DNA from: Lachnospiraceae bacterium UBA7182
GTDB taxonomy: Bacteria; Bacillota; Clostridia; Lachnospirales; Lachnospiraceae
Length of the DNA stretch: 64,000 nucleotides
Direction: 5' to 3'
NCBI GenBank assembly: GCA_002491115.1
Contig: DKVI01000074.1
Coordinates: 62,001 to 126,000 of the forward strand
This document shows, piece after piece, positions 43,618-52,213 of this stretch. Each line of letters opens with the position of its first letter. Position 1 is the stretch's first letter. The position numbers and the translations under genes were made by a program. Under the pieces are notes generated by a model that was given only the letters and a program-made list of their open reading frames with translations, ran no database searches and was not told the origin of the DNA.

Positions 43618-43632
43618 TTCGGACAAAACTTT

Positions 43633-43677
43633 ACCGTTTCCTGCCGTCTTTATGTAAATCGGCAGCGGGGGCGTTTT
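43633..43677 (+). terminator. Possible weak terminator after jetC
   Basis: A CTGCCG/CGGCAG dyad with a 13-nt loop lies 25 bp after the jetC stop, followed by GCGGGGGCG and five Ts. The gap before the T tract weakens the call. If real it would separate Wadjet from the SNF2 gene; if not, all seven genes share one message. Confidence 0.4.
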
Positions 43678-43708
43678 TATAAAAAATACAGCGGAGGTAT
43701 AAAACCAT

Positions 43709-46321
43709 ATGACTGCAAATGAGAAACAGATGGCACAGCTTCAGTTTCTGTTCACGCCGGAGGGATTCCTGGTGGATCCGTCCGTACAGAATCTGAAACC
43801 AGAACATCAGAAATTAAAAGAACGGTTTGACAAGGATAAATTCGGGGCGCTCTATCAGGCAGGCCTGGAGGAGAAACCGGAGGATTTAAGCGCGTCCGCT
43901 TTCTTCCTCCTTCTGGTGGCGGACACCTTTTTCCGGGTGCTGACCAGCCTTCCGGAGCTGGAGGTGGCGAGGGAGGATGTGAAAACAGAGCCGTCGGAGG
44001 AAATCTGCCGGCAGCTTCTGGATGCGGTTCCCTTTGTGATCGGTTCCGAGCACCTGACGAAAAAATGGATTGGGCGGATGTTCGGAAAGCTTGCGGATAT
44101 CTTCCGGGAGGAGATCCGGTCATACGACGGGACGGTCGCCATGTATCTGGCAGAAAAAAGTCAGCACCTGAGAGTCCCGGAGCGGATTTTCTTCCATCTC
44201 GTGGAGAGCAGGGAGGAAGCATATCCCTTTGCGTTTCTGGCTACCTATGCCACAAAGCAGGAAAACGGGAAGGTCCGGCATATGCCGCTGGAATATGCGC
44301 TGGTGGAATATAAAGACAACCGGACAAAGCTTTTGAATCTGCTGTCCTGTCTGAACCAGGCGGCAGAGGTGTCGGAGCTGATCTCCGGCTTTATGGAAAG
44401 CGGAGAGCTGTTCCATCCCCTGCGGCTGACTTCCGGGGAAGCCTATGAATTTCTGAAGCAGGTGGAAGAGATCGAACAAACCGGGATTCTCTGCCGGATT
44501 CCCAACTGGTGGAAGAAAAAGGCGGCGTCGGTCTCCCTGTCTGTCACCCTGGGCGAAGAGCGGCCTGCCATGCTGGGATTTGACACGCTGGTCTCCATGC
44601 GTCCGAAACTGATGGTGGACGGAGAGCAGTTAACAGAAGCGGATATCCGGAACCTGCTGGCACAGACGGAAGGCCTGGCATTTCTGAAAGGGAAATGGGT
44701 GGAGGTGAACCACGAAAAGCTGAAAAAGCTTCTGGCAGAAATGGAGGAGTGCCAGGGGGAGCTGACGCTGATGGAAGCACTGAAACTGGAGCTTGGGACG
44801 GCAGAAGAGACGAAGGATGCCGGACCGGTAATTACCAACGGGGCGTGGCTTTCCTCTTTGCTGCAGAACCTTCGAAGCCCCGGAAAGATCCGGAAGCTGG
44901 CGGCACCGAAGAGCTTTCAGGCAACCTTACGCCCTTATCAGAAAAACGGTTATACCTGGCTGAACTATATGAACGAGCTGGGCTTCGGGGCCTGTCTGGC
45001 AGACGACATGGGCCTTGGAAAGACCGTGCAGGTGCTGGCGTATCTGGAGCGGCTCCGGACAAAGGATAAAGAGGCGAGGGTGCTTTTGGTCGTTCCGGCT
45101 TCTCTGATCGGAAACTGGCAGAAGGAGACGCAGAAATTTGCGCCTTCCATGAAATGTCTGGTGCTGCATGGAAAGACGTCCGCCGTACTGGAACAGATGC
45201 TTAAGGAACAGCCGGTATTTCTTACCATCACCACATACGGGATGGCGTCGCGGATGAAGGAGCTTCAGGAGATTTCATGGACTTCCGTGATTCTGGACGA
45301 GGCGCAGGCGATCAAGAATCCGGCGACAAAACAGACGAAGGAGATCAAAAAGCTTTCCGCCGGCATGCGGATTGCGATGACCGGTACGCCCATTGAAAAT
45401 GACCTGACCAATCTCTGGTCCCTGTTTGATTTCCTGAACCGGGGGCTTCTGGGAACACCGAAGGAATTTCATGAATACTGTAAAAACCTCAGTGACCATC
45501 CGGAGGGCTATGCGAAGCTGAAGATGATGGTGGCTCCGTTCATGCTGCGAAGAGTAAAGACAGACCGGAAAGTCATTGCGGACCTGCCGGAGAAGCTGGA
45601 GAAGATCGACTATGTCACCATGTCGAAAAAACAGGTCGTGCTGTACCGAAAGGTGGTGGCGGAACTGGAGGCCATGCTGGGAGAACTGGACGGAATGAAG
45701 CGCAGAGGCCTCGTACTGGCGACGATCGTGAAACTGAAGCAGATTTGCAACCATCCGGACCAGTATCTGGGGCAGCAGTCCTTTCTGGAGACGGAGAGCG
45801 GGAAGCTTCAGATGCTGCGGGAGATCTGTGAGACCATCTATGAAAAGCGGGAACGGGTGCTGGTGTTTACTCAGTTTAAAGAGATCACGGAGCAACTGGC
45901 GGATTTCCTGACGGGAATCTTCCATGCAAAGGGTTATGTACTTCACGGGGGGACCAGAGCGGCGAAACGGACGGAGATGGTGGAAGCCTTTCAGGGAGAA
46001 GATTATGTGCCGTTTATCGTTCTGTCCGTGAAAGCCGGAGGGACCGGACTGAACCTGACAAAGGCAAGCCATGTGATTCATTTTGACCGCTGGTGGAATC
46101 CGGCGGTGGAAAATCAGGCTACAGACCGGGCATTCCGCATCGGACAGACGAAAAACGTCATGGTGCATAAACTGGTGTGTCAGGGAACCATAGAGGAAAA
46201 GATCGACGCCATGATCGAGTCGAAGAAGGAGCTGGCAGAAAATGTGATCGGCTCCGGCGGCGAGAAATGGATCACGGAACTGGGCAACGAAGAACTGATG
46301 TCGTTGTTCCGGCTGAGTTAA
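43709..46321 (+). CDS. SNF2-family helicase
   Basis: An 870-residue protein. About 400 N-terminal residues without recognised enzymatic motifs precede a complete SNF2 motor: motif I ADDMGLGKTVQV near 430, motif II LDEAQAIKNP near 528, TGTPIEND near 558, and the C-terminal lobe KAGGTGLNLTKA with DRAFRIGQTKNV near 772-812. Bacterial SNF2 proteins of this type often carry their own SWIM zinc finger; here a separate SWIM gene follows 20 bp later, suggesting a split pair. It shares direction, GC content and codon style with Wadjet, 91 bp upstream. Confidence 0.9.
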   Translation: MTANEKQMAQLQFLFTPEGFLVDPSVQNLKPEHQKLKERFDKDKFGALYQAGLEEKPEDLSASAFFLLLVADTFFRVLTSLPELEVAREDVKTEPSEEICRQLLDAVPFVIGSEHLTKKWIGRMFGKLADIFREEIRSYDGTVAMYLAEKSQHLRVPERIFFHLVESREEAYPFAFLATYATKQENGKVRHMPLEYALVEYKDNRTKLLNLLSCLNQAAEVSELISGFMESGELFHPLRLTSGEAYEFLKQVEEIEQTGILCRIPNWWKKKAASVSLSVTLGEERPAMLGFDTLVSMRPKLMVDGEQLTEADIRNLLAQTEGLAFLKGKWVEVNHEKLKKLLAEMEECQGELTLMEALKLELGTAEETKDAGPVITNGAWLSSLLQNLRSPGKIRKLAAPKSFQATLRPYQKNGYTWLNYMNELGFGACLADDMGLGKTVQVLAYLERLRTKDKEARVLLVVPASLIGNWQKETQKFAPSMKCLVLHGKTSAVLEQMLKEQPVFLTITTYGMASRMKELQEISWTSVILDEAQAIKNPATKQTKEIKKLSAGMRIAMTGTPIENDLTNLWSLFDFLNRGLLGTPKEFHEYCKNLSDHPEGYAKLKMMVAPFMLRRVKTDRKVIADLPEKLEKIDYVTMSKKQVVLYRKVVAELEAMLGELDGMKRRGLVLATIVKLKQICNHPDQYLGQQSFLETESGKLQMLREICETIYEKRERVLVFTQFKEITEQLADFLTGIFHAKGYVLHGGTRAAKRTEMVEAFQGEDYVPFIVLSVKAGGTGLNLTKASHVIHFDRWWNPAVENQATDRAFRIGQTKNVMVHKLVCQGTIEEKIDAMIESKKELAENVIGSGGEKWITELGNEELMSLFRLS

Positions 46322-46340
46322 AGACAGGGGGCAGAAAAAC

Positions 46341-47069
46341 ATGAGCAGATACTGGAATGATACATCTTATTACAGCCAGCCGACTACGTCAGAGCTTCAG
46401 AAGAACTCTGCGGAAAGCCGAAAAAAAGCAAAGAAGAGCGGAAAAATGCTGGAGCCGGTGATTATCAAGGGCAGATCCATCGTAAACAACTGGTGGGGCA
46501 GGGCATGGTGCGACAATCTGGAGCAGTATGCCGACTATGAGAGCCGTCTGGACCGGGGAAAGCGCTATGTCCGGACCGGTTCGGTCATTGACCTGAAGAT
46601 TCAGAAGGGAAAGATCCAGGCAAGAGTACAGGGAACCAGAAAGACTCCTTACAAAGTGGAGATCCGGATCAGTCCTTTGTCTGAAGAAAAATGTCAGGCA
46701 ATTATTAAAAAATGCGGCAGGAAGCTTCAGAATCTGGAAGCGCTGGTTGCCGGTGATTTTCCGGAGGATATGAAGGAGCTGTTTCAGGGTAAGGACGGAC
46801 TGTTTCCGTCTCCCAGAGAGATCAGCTTTGGCTGCAGCTGCCCGGACTGGGCGCTTATGTGCAAGCATGTGGCAGCCGCACTGTACGGTGTGGGGGCGCG
46901 CCTGGACGAGCAGCCGCTGCTGTTTTTTGAACTGCGGGGAATCGATGTGGGACGCTTTATCGATGTGACGCTGGCCAATAAAGTGGAGGCGATGCTTGCC
47001 AATGTGAATAAACCCAGCAGCCGGATCATGGAGGATGCGAGCACGAAGGAATTATTCGGGGTGCTGTAG
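46341..47069 (+). CDS. SWIM zinc finger protein
   Basis: A 242-residue protein. The SWIM motif CxCx(n)CxH is visible as FGCSCPDWALMCKHVAA near 166-183. An N-terminal NNWWGRAWCDNLE pattern is shared by SWIM partners of SNF2 helicases. The zinc finger should bind DNA or protein for the SNF2 motor encoded just before. AAACATG start with a weak AGGGGG site 20 bp after the helicase stop. Its 3' side is followed by a short promoter-like region and an insertion sequence. Confidence 0.9.
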   Translation: MSRYWNDTSYYSQPTTSELQKNSAESRKKAKKSGKMLEPVIIKGRSIVNNWWGRAWCDNLEQYADYESRLDRGKRYVRTGSVIDLKIQKGKIQARVQGTRKTPYKVEIRISPLSEEKCQAIIKKCGRKLQNLEALVAGDFPEDMKELFQGKDGLFPSPREISFGCSCPDWALMCKHVAAALYGVGARLDEQPLLFFELRGIDVGRFIDVTLANKVEAMLANVNKPSSRIMEDASTKELFGVL

Positions 47070-47183
47070 AAAGACCGGGAAGATATCTGAGAGGCTCCTT
47101 TAAAATTTGCTGTGGTTCTGAAGATTACTTTATGATAGAATAAATTATCCGGGTTATGATAGAAAATAAATACAGGACAGGGA

Positions 47184-47193
47184 ATATTCGTAC
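47184..47193 (+). repeat. Left target-site duplication of the insertion sequence
   Basis: ATATTCGTAC directly left of the element is repeated exactly at 48925-48934. It indicates a 10-bp staggered cut and a fairly recent insertion. Confidence 0.9.
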
Positions 47194-47210
47194 TTAGGTA
47201 ATTGTTAAAT
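47194..47210 (+). repeat. Left terminal inverted repeat of the IS
   Basis: TTAGGTAATTGTTAAAT pairs with 48908-48924 in inverted orientation with mismatches at positions 4 and 6. Confidence 0.88.
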
Positions 47211-47236
47211 GATTTTCTCCTTTGATGTGGATAACT

Positions 47237-47332
47237 ACCCGTTTTATAAAGAAGGAAAACAGGTTATTATTCAGAATTATTTCTGAATTGACAGAAAATA
47301 TCTGATTTCAGGCATATTTTAATAAGCCTGAA
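47237..47332 (-). other. Three consecutive small hairpins in the IS 3' region
   Basis: Within 96 bp are three inverted repeats: 47237-47264 (ACCcGTTTT arm, one mismatch), 47270-47287 (TTCAGAA arms, 4-nt loop) and 47307-47332 (TTCAGGC arms, 12-nt loop). They lie between the transposase stop and the left end. They could end transposase transcription or block outside transcription; a structured RNA role is speculative. Confidence 0.6.
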
Positions 47333-47359
47333 CAAGAATTATGAAAACTAAATATTTTT

Positions 47360-48790
47360 TCAGGCAATTAACGGTTTGAGGCTTCTGATATATTGTGGAT
47401 AACTCATGCGGTATGCAACAATTACGGTAAGCTGGCTGGCAATCCCGGCGAGGAATACATCAGCTTTCGTAGTGGTATGGTTCCGGGTCTTTCTCCCGGC
47501 GACGCACATGTTGGTTTTGAAGTGATTGATGGCCCGCTCCACGATCATCCTTATCTTGTAGAGGGAATTCCATTCATCAGAATTCCGTTGAATACCTGGG
47601 AACATGCGGAAATCCATATTTTCGTAAGTATAAGTGGTACGTCCCTTTTTGGCAGTGCTGCATGGTTCCGGGCAGTCGCAGACCCACGCTCCGCTTACCA
47701 TGTGGACTTTAGGGCAGATCCATTTGTCACGGTCAGAACGTCCTTTTTCATGGCAGTGCCCGGCATATTTCATAACAAGGGTGCTGTCCCTGGGACAGGT
47801 GGGATAGCCGTAAATGTTATAGCCAATTTTATTAAGAGAGCTTTCATTCCTCGGGTTATAAGGAATCAGGGCTTTGGAAAAATGGAATTCATCTTTAAGG
47901 AAACCGTAAGTTTCGATGGTATCAAAAGCGGAATCACCAGGAAAGGTATCGGGGTGAAAACCGGGGTGCAGGGTAAAGAAATCAGAGAGTACCGGTTTCA
48001 GGGAAGAAGAATCACCGATAGATTTATCCTCGTCAGGGGAATCAGATTTCTTTTCCACGGGCATTTCCGGATGGGCGGCCTTAAAGTCATCGTCGAGAAA
48101 AGCAATGTGTCGGACAATACCGAGGCCGTTGGTGAGAATAGCAAACTTATCTGCATAGCAGAAATGGCCGTTAATGTAGAGCTGTTTGGCATCAGAGCAG
48201 GAAGCAGCCTGGGAGGGCATAAGGCCGTAGGCCATCTTGTAAGGATCAACATCAGGATTGTCTTTATAGTAAGTTTTGAGACGGCTGATGAGGGAGTTAA
48301 GGGTTTTGGGGTTGTTTTCAGAGACATAAAGCTCAATGCCGGAAGTATCGAAAGTAAGCATGCTGGCAAGGGATCTGTCGATAGCCTGGCAGATGGGTTC
48401 AGTGAGATCTACCATGCGCTGGAACATCAACTCAATATAAGGAAGAAAGCCCTGCTTAAAGCGAGTGAAGAGAGGAGCGTCAGGCACTTTGGAAAAGCCG
48501 CAGAAATCCCTTAGTTCCTTACAGAGGGAAAGAAAGAGGATGAGCAGGGAATCAGTAGGGATGGAAAAGATCTTCTGGAGGATCAGGGCAGAGAGGAAGC
48601 CTGTAAGTGGATAGAGGCGCTTACGTCCGAGGGAGTGGTAAAAAGCGTTATGAAAGGCAGAAGGGATGAATTCGGAGATATCAAAATGCTCCTCAAGGAG
48701 CTGGAAAAAGGAAGGGGTATCGTCAAAGAAAGAATCCTGACAGTCAGCAAAGGTTTCTTTTAAAGAGATCTGATGGTATTTAACAGACAT
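47360..48790 (-). CDS. DDE transposase
   Basis: A 476-residue transposase. The catalytic DDE pattern is suggested by LTFDTSGIELYV near 144-155, PGDSAFDTIETYGFLKDE near 283-300 and the late IRMIVERAINHFKTNM near 430-445 (E of the Y-R-E type motif). A cluster of cysteines and histidines near 330-385 suggests a zinc-binding insert. The start ATG is at 48790 behind GGAGGAG within a hairpin arm. Apparently intact, so the element may still be active. Confidence 0.92.
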   Translation of the reverse strand: MSVKYHQISLKETFADCQDSFFDDTPSFFQLLEEHFDISEFIPSAFHNAFYHSLGRKRLYPLTGFLSALILQKIFSIPTDSLLILFLSLCKELRDFCGFSKVPDAPLFTRFKQGFLPYIELMFQRMVDLTEPICQAIDRSLASMLTFDTSGIELYVSENNPKTLNSLISRLKTYYKDNPDVDPYKMAYGLMPSQAASCSDAKQLYINGHFCYADKFAILTNGLGIVRHIAFLDDDFKAAHPEMPVEKKSDSPDEDKSIGDSSSLKPVLSDFFTLHPGFHPDTFPGDSAFDTIETYGFLKDEFHFSKALIPYNPRNESSLNKIGYNIYGYPTCPRDSTLVMKYAGHCHEKGRSDRDKWICPKVHMVSGAWVCDCPEPCSTAKKGRTTYTYENMDFRMFPGIQRNSDEWNSLYKIRMIVERAINHFKTNMCVAGRKTRNHTTTKADVFLAGIASQLTVIVAYRMSYPQYIRSLKPLIA

Positions 48791-48864
48791 AAATTTTCTC
48801 CTCCGTTTGTGTGGAAATGATTGTTGGTTAGCTTAATTTTACCATAAGCGGAGGGAAAATTTAT
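48789..48864 (-). promoter_or_regulatory. Hairpin hiding the transposase ribosome site, promoter in the loop
   Basis: 48789-48805, which carries the GGAGGAG site and first start base, is complementary to 48849-48864 (arms of about 16 bp, one bulge). The 43-nt loop contains an extended -10 (TGGTAAAAT, complement of 48836-48844). RNA from this promoter would begin after the distal arm and stay open. RNA entering from outside would include both arms and hide the ribosome site. This is the known strategy by which some insertion sequences limit activation by host transcription. Confidence 0.72.
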
Positions 48865-48907
48865 ATAAAGAAGGCAATAAAAATCAGTAAAATCAAAAGG
48901 TTTGGCA

Positions 48908-48924
48908 ATTTAACAATTGCTTAA
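48908..48924 (+). repeat. Right terminal inverted repeat of the IS
   Basis: Reverse complement TTAAGCAATTGTTAAAT matches the left end at 15 of 17 positions. Confidence 0.88.
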
Positions 48925-48934
48925 ATATTCGTAC
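48925..48934 (+). repeat. Right target-site duplication of the insertion sequence
   Basis: ATATTCGTAC identical to 47184-47193. It is only 20 bp before the ATPase start, so the element sits in that gene's leader. Confidence 0.9.
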
Positions 48935-48953
48935 TGGAAAGGAGAGTGATTTT

Positions 48954-50564
48954 ATGATGAACAAAACGTTCAACATAACAGCAGACTGCAAACCCAGTCT
49001 GCATTATATGGTGGATATTCACTCTCGGCTGGAACAGATTAAGGGGTATGTGGACAGAGGCGAATATCTGTCAATCAACCGCGCCCGCCAATATGGGAAG
49101 ACAACGACGCTTCGCGCACTGGATGAGTATTTAAAAAGCACATATTATGTAATCAGTATGGATTTTCAGATACAGATGAGTGATGCGAAATTTCGCAGCG
49201 AGAATGCATTTTCAGTGGCATTTGCGAAGGCATTTGTCCGTATTATGCAGCATCTGGATGTGGTGTTTCCGGAAAAAATGGAACAGAAGATGAATCATCT
49301 GAAAAAGGCAACACAGGAAAGCCGGGAGGATCTGGAACTGGTAGAGCTTTTTCAGTATTTGAGTGCTATCTGTCGGGAATCTGACAGACCTCTGGTGCTG
49401 GTGATCGATGAGGTTGACAGTGCAGCAAATAATCAGATATTCCTTGATTTTCTGGCACAGCTGCGGGGATATTATATTGACAGAGACCGGTCTGCCACCT
49501 TCCGGTCTGTGATTCTGGCGGGCGTTTATGACATCAGGAATCTGAAAAGAAAATTCCGGTCAGACGAAGCCCATAAGATGAACAGTCCGTGGAATATTGC
49601 GGTGGATTTTAAAGTGGATATGAGTTTTTCCACAGATGAAATTGCAGGAATGCTGGAAGAGTATGAAACGGATCATGCAACGGGAATGAATCTTGTAGAG
49701 ATGGCCCGATTGATCCATGAGCATACATCGGGGTATCCGTTTCTGGTGTCAAAGATATGTAAGTTGATTGATGAGGAAGTGGCAGGGAGTGAGAATTTTC
49801 CAGATGTGAAAGAGGCGTGGACGTATGCCGGATTTCTGGAAGCGGTAAGAATACTTCTTCTGGAAAAAAATACGTTGTTTGAATCTATGGTGAACAAACT
49901 GTATGATTTTCCGGAATTAAAGGAGATTATTTATTCCATCCTGTTTATGGGAAAAGAAAACTCCTACAATGCATTGAATCAGGCGATTGGAACAGCGGAA
50001 ATGTTTGGTTTTGTAAAAAATGTGAATGGTATAGTAACCATTGCAAATCGGATTTTTGAGATGGTATTTTATAATCTGTTTTTGACATCAGCGGAAAATC
50101 AGAATACGGATATCTACAAAGCGGCAATACGGGATAAAAATCAGTTTATTTATGCCGGACATTTGAATGTGGATTTGTTATTGGAGCGCTTTGTGGAACA
50201 TTTTGACGAGCTGTACGGGGACCGGCCGGATAGATTTAAAGAGGAAGATGGAAGGCGGTATTTTCTGTTGTATCTCAGGCCGATTATCAATGGCACAGGA
50301 AATTATTATGTGGAATCCAGAACCCGAAACATGGAGCGGACAGATGTGATCATAGACTATCGGGGCAAGCAGAGCATCATTGAGCTGAAGATCTGGCGGG
50401 GAAATGCTTATAACGAGCGTGGCGAAAAGCAGCTTATGGAGTATCTGGATCATTATCATCTGAAGAAGGGATATATGCTGAGCTTTAATTTTAACAGGAA
50501 AAAGGAAATCGGAGTGAAGCGGCTGATTCTTGGGGATAAGGTGTTGGTTGAGGCGGTTGTGTAG
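48954..50564 (+). CDS. AAA-like ATPase with C-terminal PD-(D/E)XK-like domain
   Basis: A 536-residue protein. The N-terminal P-loop domain has SINRARQYGKTTTLRAL (degenerate Walker A ending GKT) near 38-54 and PLVLVIDEVDSA near 145-156 (Walker B). The C-terminal end has IIDYRGKQSIIELKIW near 465-480, the D...ELK signature of PD-(D/E)XK proteins. It resembles the AAA-ATPase-like/DUF1703-type proteins common in Clostridia and Bacteroidetes, of unknown role, suspected in mobile DNA or defence. An AAAGGAG site precedes the ATG. An insertion sequence sits 29 bp upstream and probably cuts it from its promoter. Confidence 0.85.
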   Translation: MMNKTFNITADCKPSLHYMVDIHSRLEQIKGYVDRGEYLSINRARQYGKTTTLRALDEYLKSTYYVISMDFQIQMSDAKFRSENAFSVAFAKAFVRIMQHLDVVFPEKMEQKMNHLKKATQESREDLELVELFQYLSAICRESDRPLVLVIDEVDSAANNQIFLDFLAQLRGYYIDRDRSATFRSVILAGVYDIRNLKRKFRSDEAHKMNSPWNIAVDFKVDMSFSTDEIAGMLEEYETDHATGMNLVEMARLIHEHTSGYPFLVSKICKLIDEEVAGSENFPDVKEAWTYAGFLEAVRILLLEKNTLFESMVNKLYDFPELKEIIYSILFMGKENSYNALNQAIGTAEMFGFVKNVNGIVTIANRIFEMVFYNLFLTSAENQNTDIYKAAIRDKNQFIYAGHLNVDLLLERFVEHFDELYGDRPDRFKEEDGRRYFLLYLRPIINGTGNYYVESRTRNMERTDVIIDYRGKQSIIELKIWRGNAYNERGEKQLMEYLDHYHLKKGYMLSFNFNRKKEIGVKRLILGDKVLVEAVV

Positions 50565-50740
50565 AAGATATTTTAATCAACTATAATAAAGTTGGTCTAA
50601 AAATGAATATCCATGTAGTCCCGTAAGATAAAGGGAACTTTGGAATTTCCTCTTTAAATTAGCTGTAAACAGATGATTCAAGTTATTAGCGTCAATACTG
50701 ATATTTATATTTTGAAATACACCGGAAAGAGATTATAATT

Positions 50741-52213
50741 ATGGCGGAAAAAATTGAATCCTTACCGGAAGCCAGACTTCTCTTGATGTCTTTGCGTTCG
50801 GTTGGGTATACTGAGGAAACAGCAATTGCTGATATCATAGATAACAGTATTTCAGCAGATGCAACAGCTATACATATAAATTTTAGTTGGGATAAGCAGA
50901 AAATTATTATATCAGATAATGGCAAAGGCATGAACAAAGAATCGCTTATTCGAAATATGCGCATTGGTTCTGCAGATCCAGCAAAGATTCGAAAAGTTAA
51001 AGATCTGGGGCGATTTGGCATGGGAATGAAGACGGCAGCATTTTCTCTCGGAAAGCGATTGACAGTAGTTGCGAAATCAGACGGCAACTATTCCAATGCT
51101 TCATGGGATCTTGATGCAGTTACGGAAATTGGTTGGAAATTATTGATTCAAGAGGATAATGAATTAGCTGAGTATTACCCGTTGATTAAAGACGAGGGTA
51201 CTGTTGTTATCATTGAAAAACTTGATCGCCTGATTGATAGTACTAATCTCTCAAAGTCAAAGAACAGATTTTATAGAGTGATAGATAGGACAGAGAAACA
51301 TATCAGCCTTACATTTCATCGTTTTATAGAGGAAGAAGGGATTTCTTTTTATTTGCAGGGAAACCCCATTATAGCATGGAATCCGTTTATTCTTGAGAAC
51401 AGAGCCACGGAAGAAAAACCGGAAGAATACTGTTATTCTGACGATGGAAATCATCTAGTTGTTATTCAGCCATATATTCTTCCGCACAAAACAAAATTTG
51501 CATCAAAAGAGGATTATGACAAAGCTGGAGGTTTTAAAGGCTGGAATTTTCACCAAGGTTTTTATGTTTACAGAAATAAGAGGCTTATTGTATATGGGAC
51601 ATGGTTTGATTATGTCAAAAAGGAACCTGCATATAATCTTGCAAGGATTAAGCTAGACATCACTTCGGACAGTGATGAACTGTGGAGCATTGATATCAAG
51701 AAATCAACGGCATCTCTTCCATTGTTTGTTAAGGATACCATTGAACATATTATCGATGTAACGGTTGAGAATTCTGCAAGGGTTTATAATTCACGTGGAA
51801 CATATTCAAGAAATAGTACTGTGCCCAATTTGAGTTATGTATGGGAACAGTGCAAGGTAAACGGAAGATATATATTTCATATTAACAAAAAGCATACATT
51901 GTTGACCAAGATAAAGGAACAATTGGATGATTATGGGAGAGAGGCTTTAGCGGCATATCTTGCTCTTGTAGAAAATTTTGCACCATTTATGATGTCTGGC
52001 GTGACAGAAACACTCCAAGGCGCAGGTGATACTCATAAAATGAATATATCTTCCATAGAATATCGCACTGAAGTTAGTGAATTGAAACAGTATATGGACT
52101 TATTTAAGGAACAAGGATTTACAAATGAGGAAATCAGGACTACTTTTTTGGAAATGCCTAATTACAGGCATTTGAAACAGATAATCCTGCAGATGACGGA
52201 GGACGAATCATGA
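50741..52213 (+). CDS. MORC/MutL-type GHKL ATPase
   Basis: A 490-residue protein with an N-terminal GHKL fold: N box ETAIADIIDNSISA near 27-40, DNGKGMNKES (motif G1) near 65-74, and the MORC-like G2 GRFGMGMKTAAFSLG near 89-103. The C-terminal half is a transducer plus helical tail, without MutL endonuclease motifs. It is first in a seven-gene overlapping cassette with a Z1 helicase, DUF4420 protein, AIPR protein and C5 methyltransferase. In such predicted R-M systems the ATPase is thought to act as an ATP-gated DNA clamp that signals to the nuclease. Confidence 0.88.
   Translation: MAEKIESLPEARLLLMSLRSVGYTEETAIADIIDNSISADATAIHINFSWDKQKIIISDNGKGMNKESLIRNMRIGSADPAKIRKVKDLGRFGMGMKTAAFSLGKRLTVVAKSDGNYSNASWDLDAVTEIGWKLLIQEDNELAEYYPLIKDEGTVVIIEKLDRLIDSTNLSKSKNRFYRVIDRTEKHISLTFHRFIEEEGISFYLQGNPIIAWNPFILENRATEEKPEEYCYSDDGNHLVVIQPYILPHKTKFASKEDYDKAGGFKGWNFHQGFYVYRNKRLIVYGTWFDYVKKEPAYNLARIKLDITSDSDELWSIDIKKSTASLPLFVKDTIEHIIDVTVENSARVYNSRGTYSRNSTVPNLSYVWEQCKVNGRYIFHINKKHTLLTKIKEQLDDYGREALAAYLALVENFAPFMMSGVTETLQGAGDTHKMNISSIEYRTEVSELKQYMDLFKEQGFTNEEIRTTFLEMPNYRHLKQIILQMTEDES

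Larger units (their letters stand above)
47194..48924 (-). mobile_element. Complete insertion sequence, 1,731 bp, one transposase
   Basis: The element is bounded by 17-nt terminal inverted repeats matching at 15 of 17 positions (left TTAGGTAATTGTTAAAT at 47194-47210, right complement at 48908-48924) and a 10-bp direct target duplication. It carries one DDE transposase on the - strand, a hairpin across the transposase ribosome site, and three small hairpins in the 165 bp between the transposase stop and the left end. The family name cannot be fixed without a database; length, single large ORF and 10-bp duplication fit IS4/IS1182/ISNCY-type elements. Confidence 0.9.

Noticed and set aside
47393..48514. 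373-codon frame opposite the transposase
   Set aside because: Shadow of an intact transposase; the sense strand has the family motifs and ribosome site.
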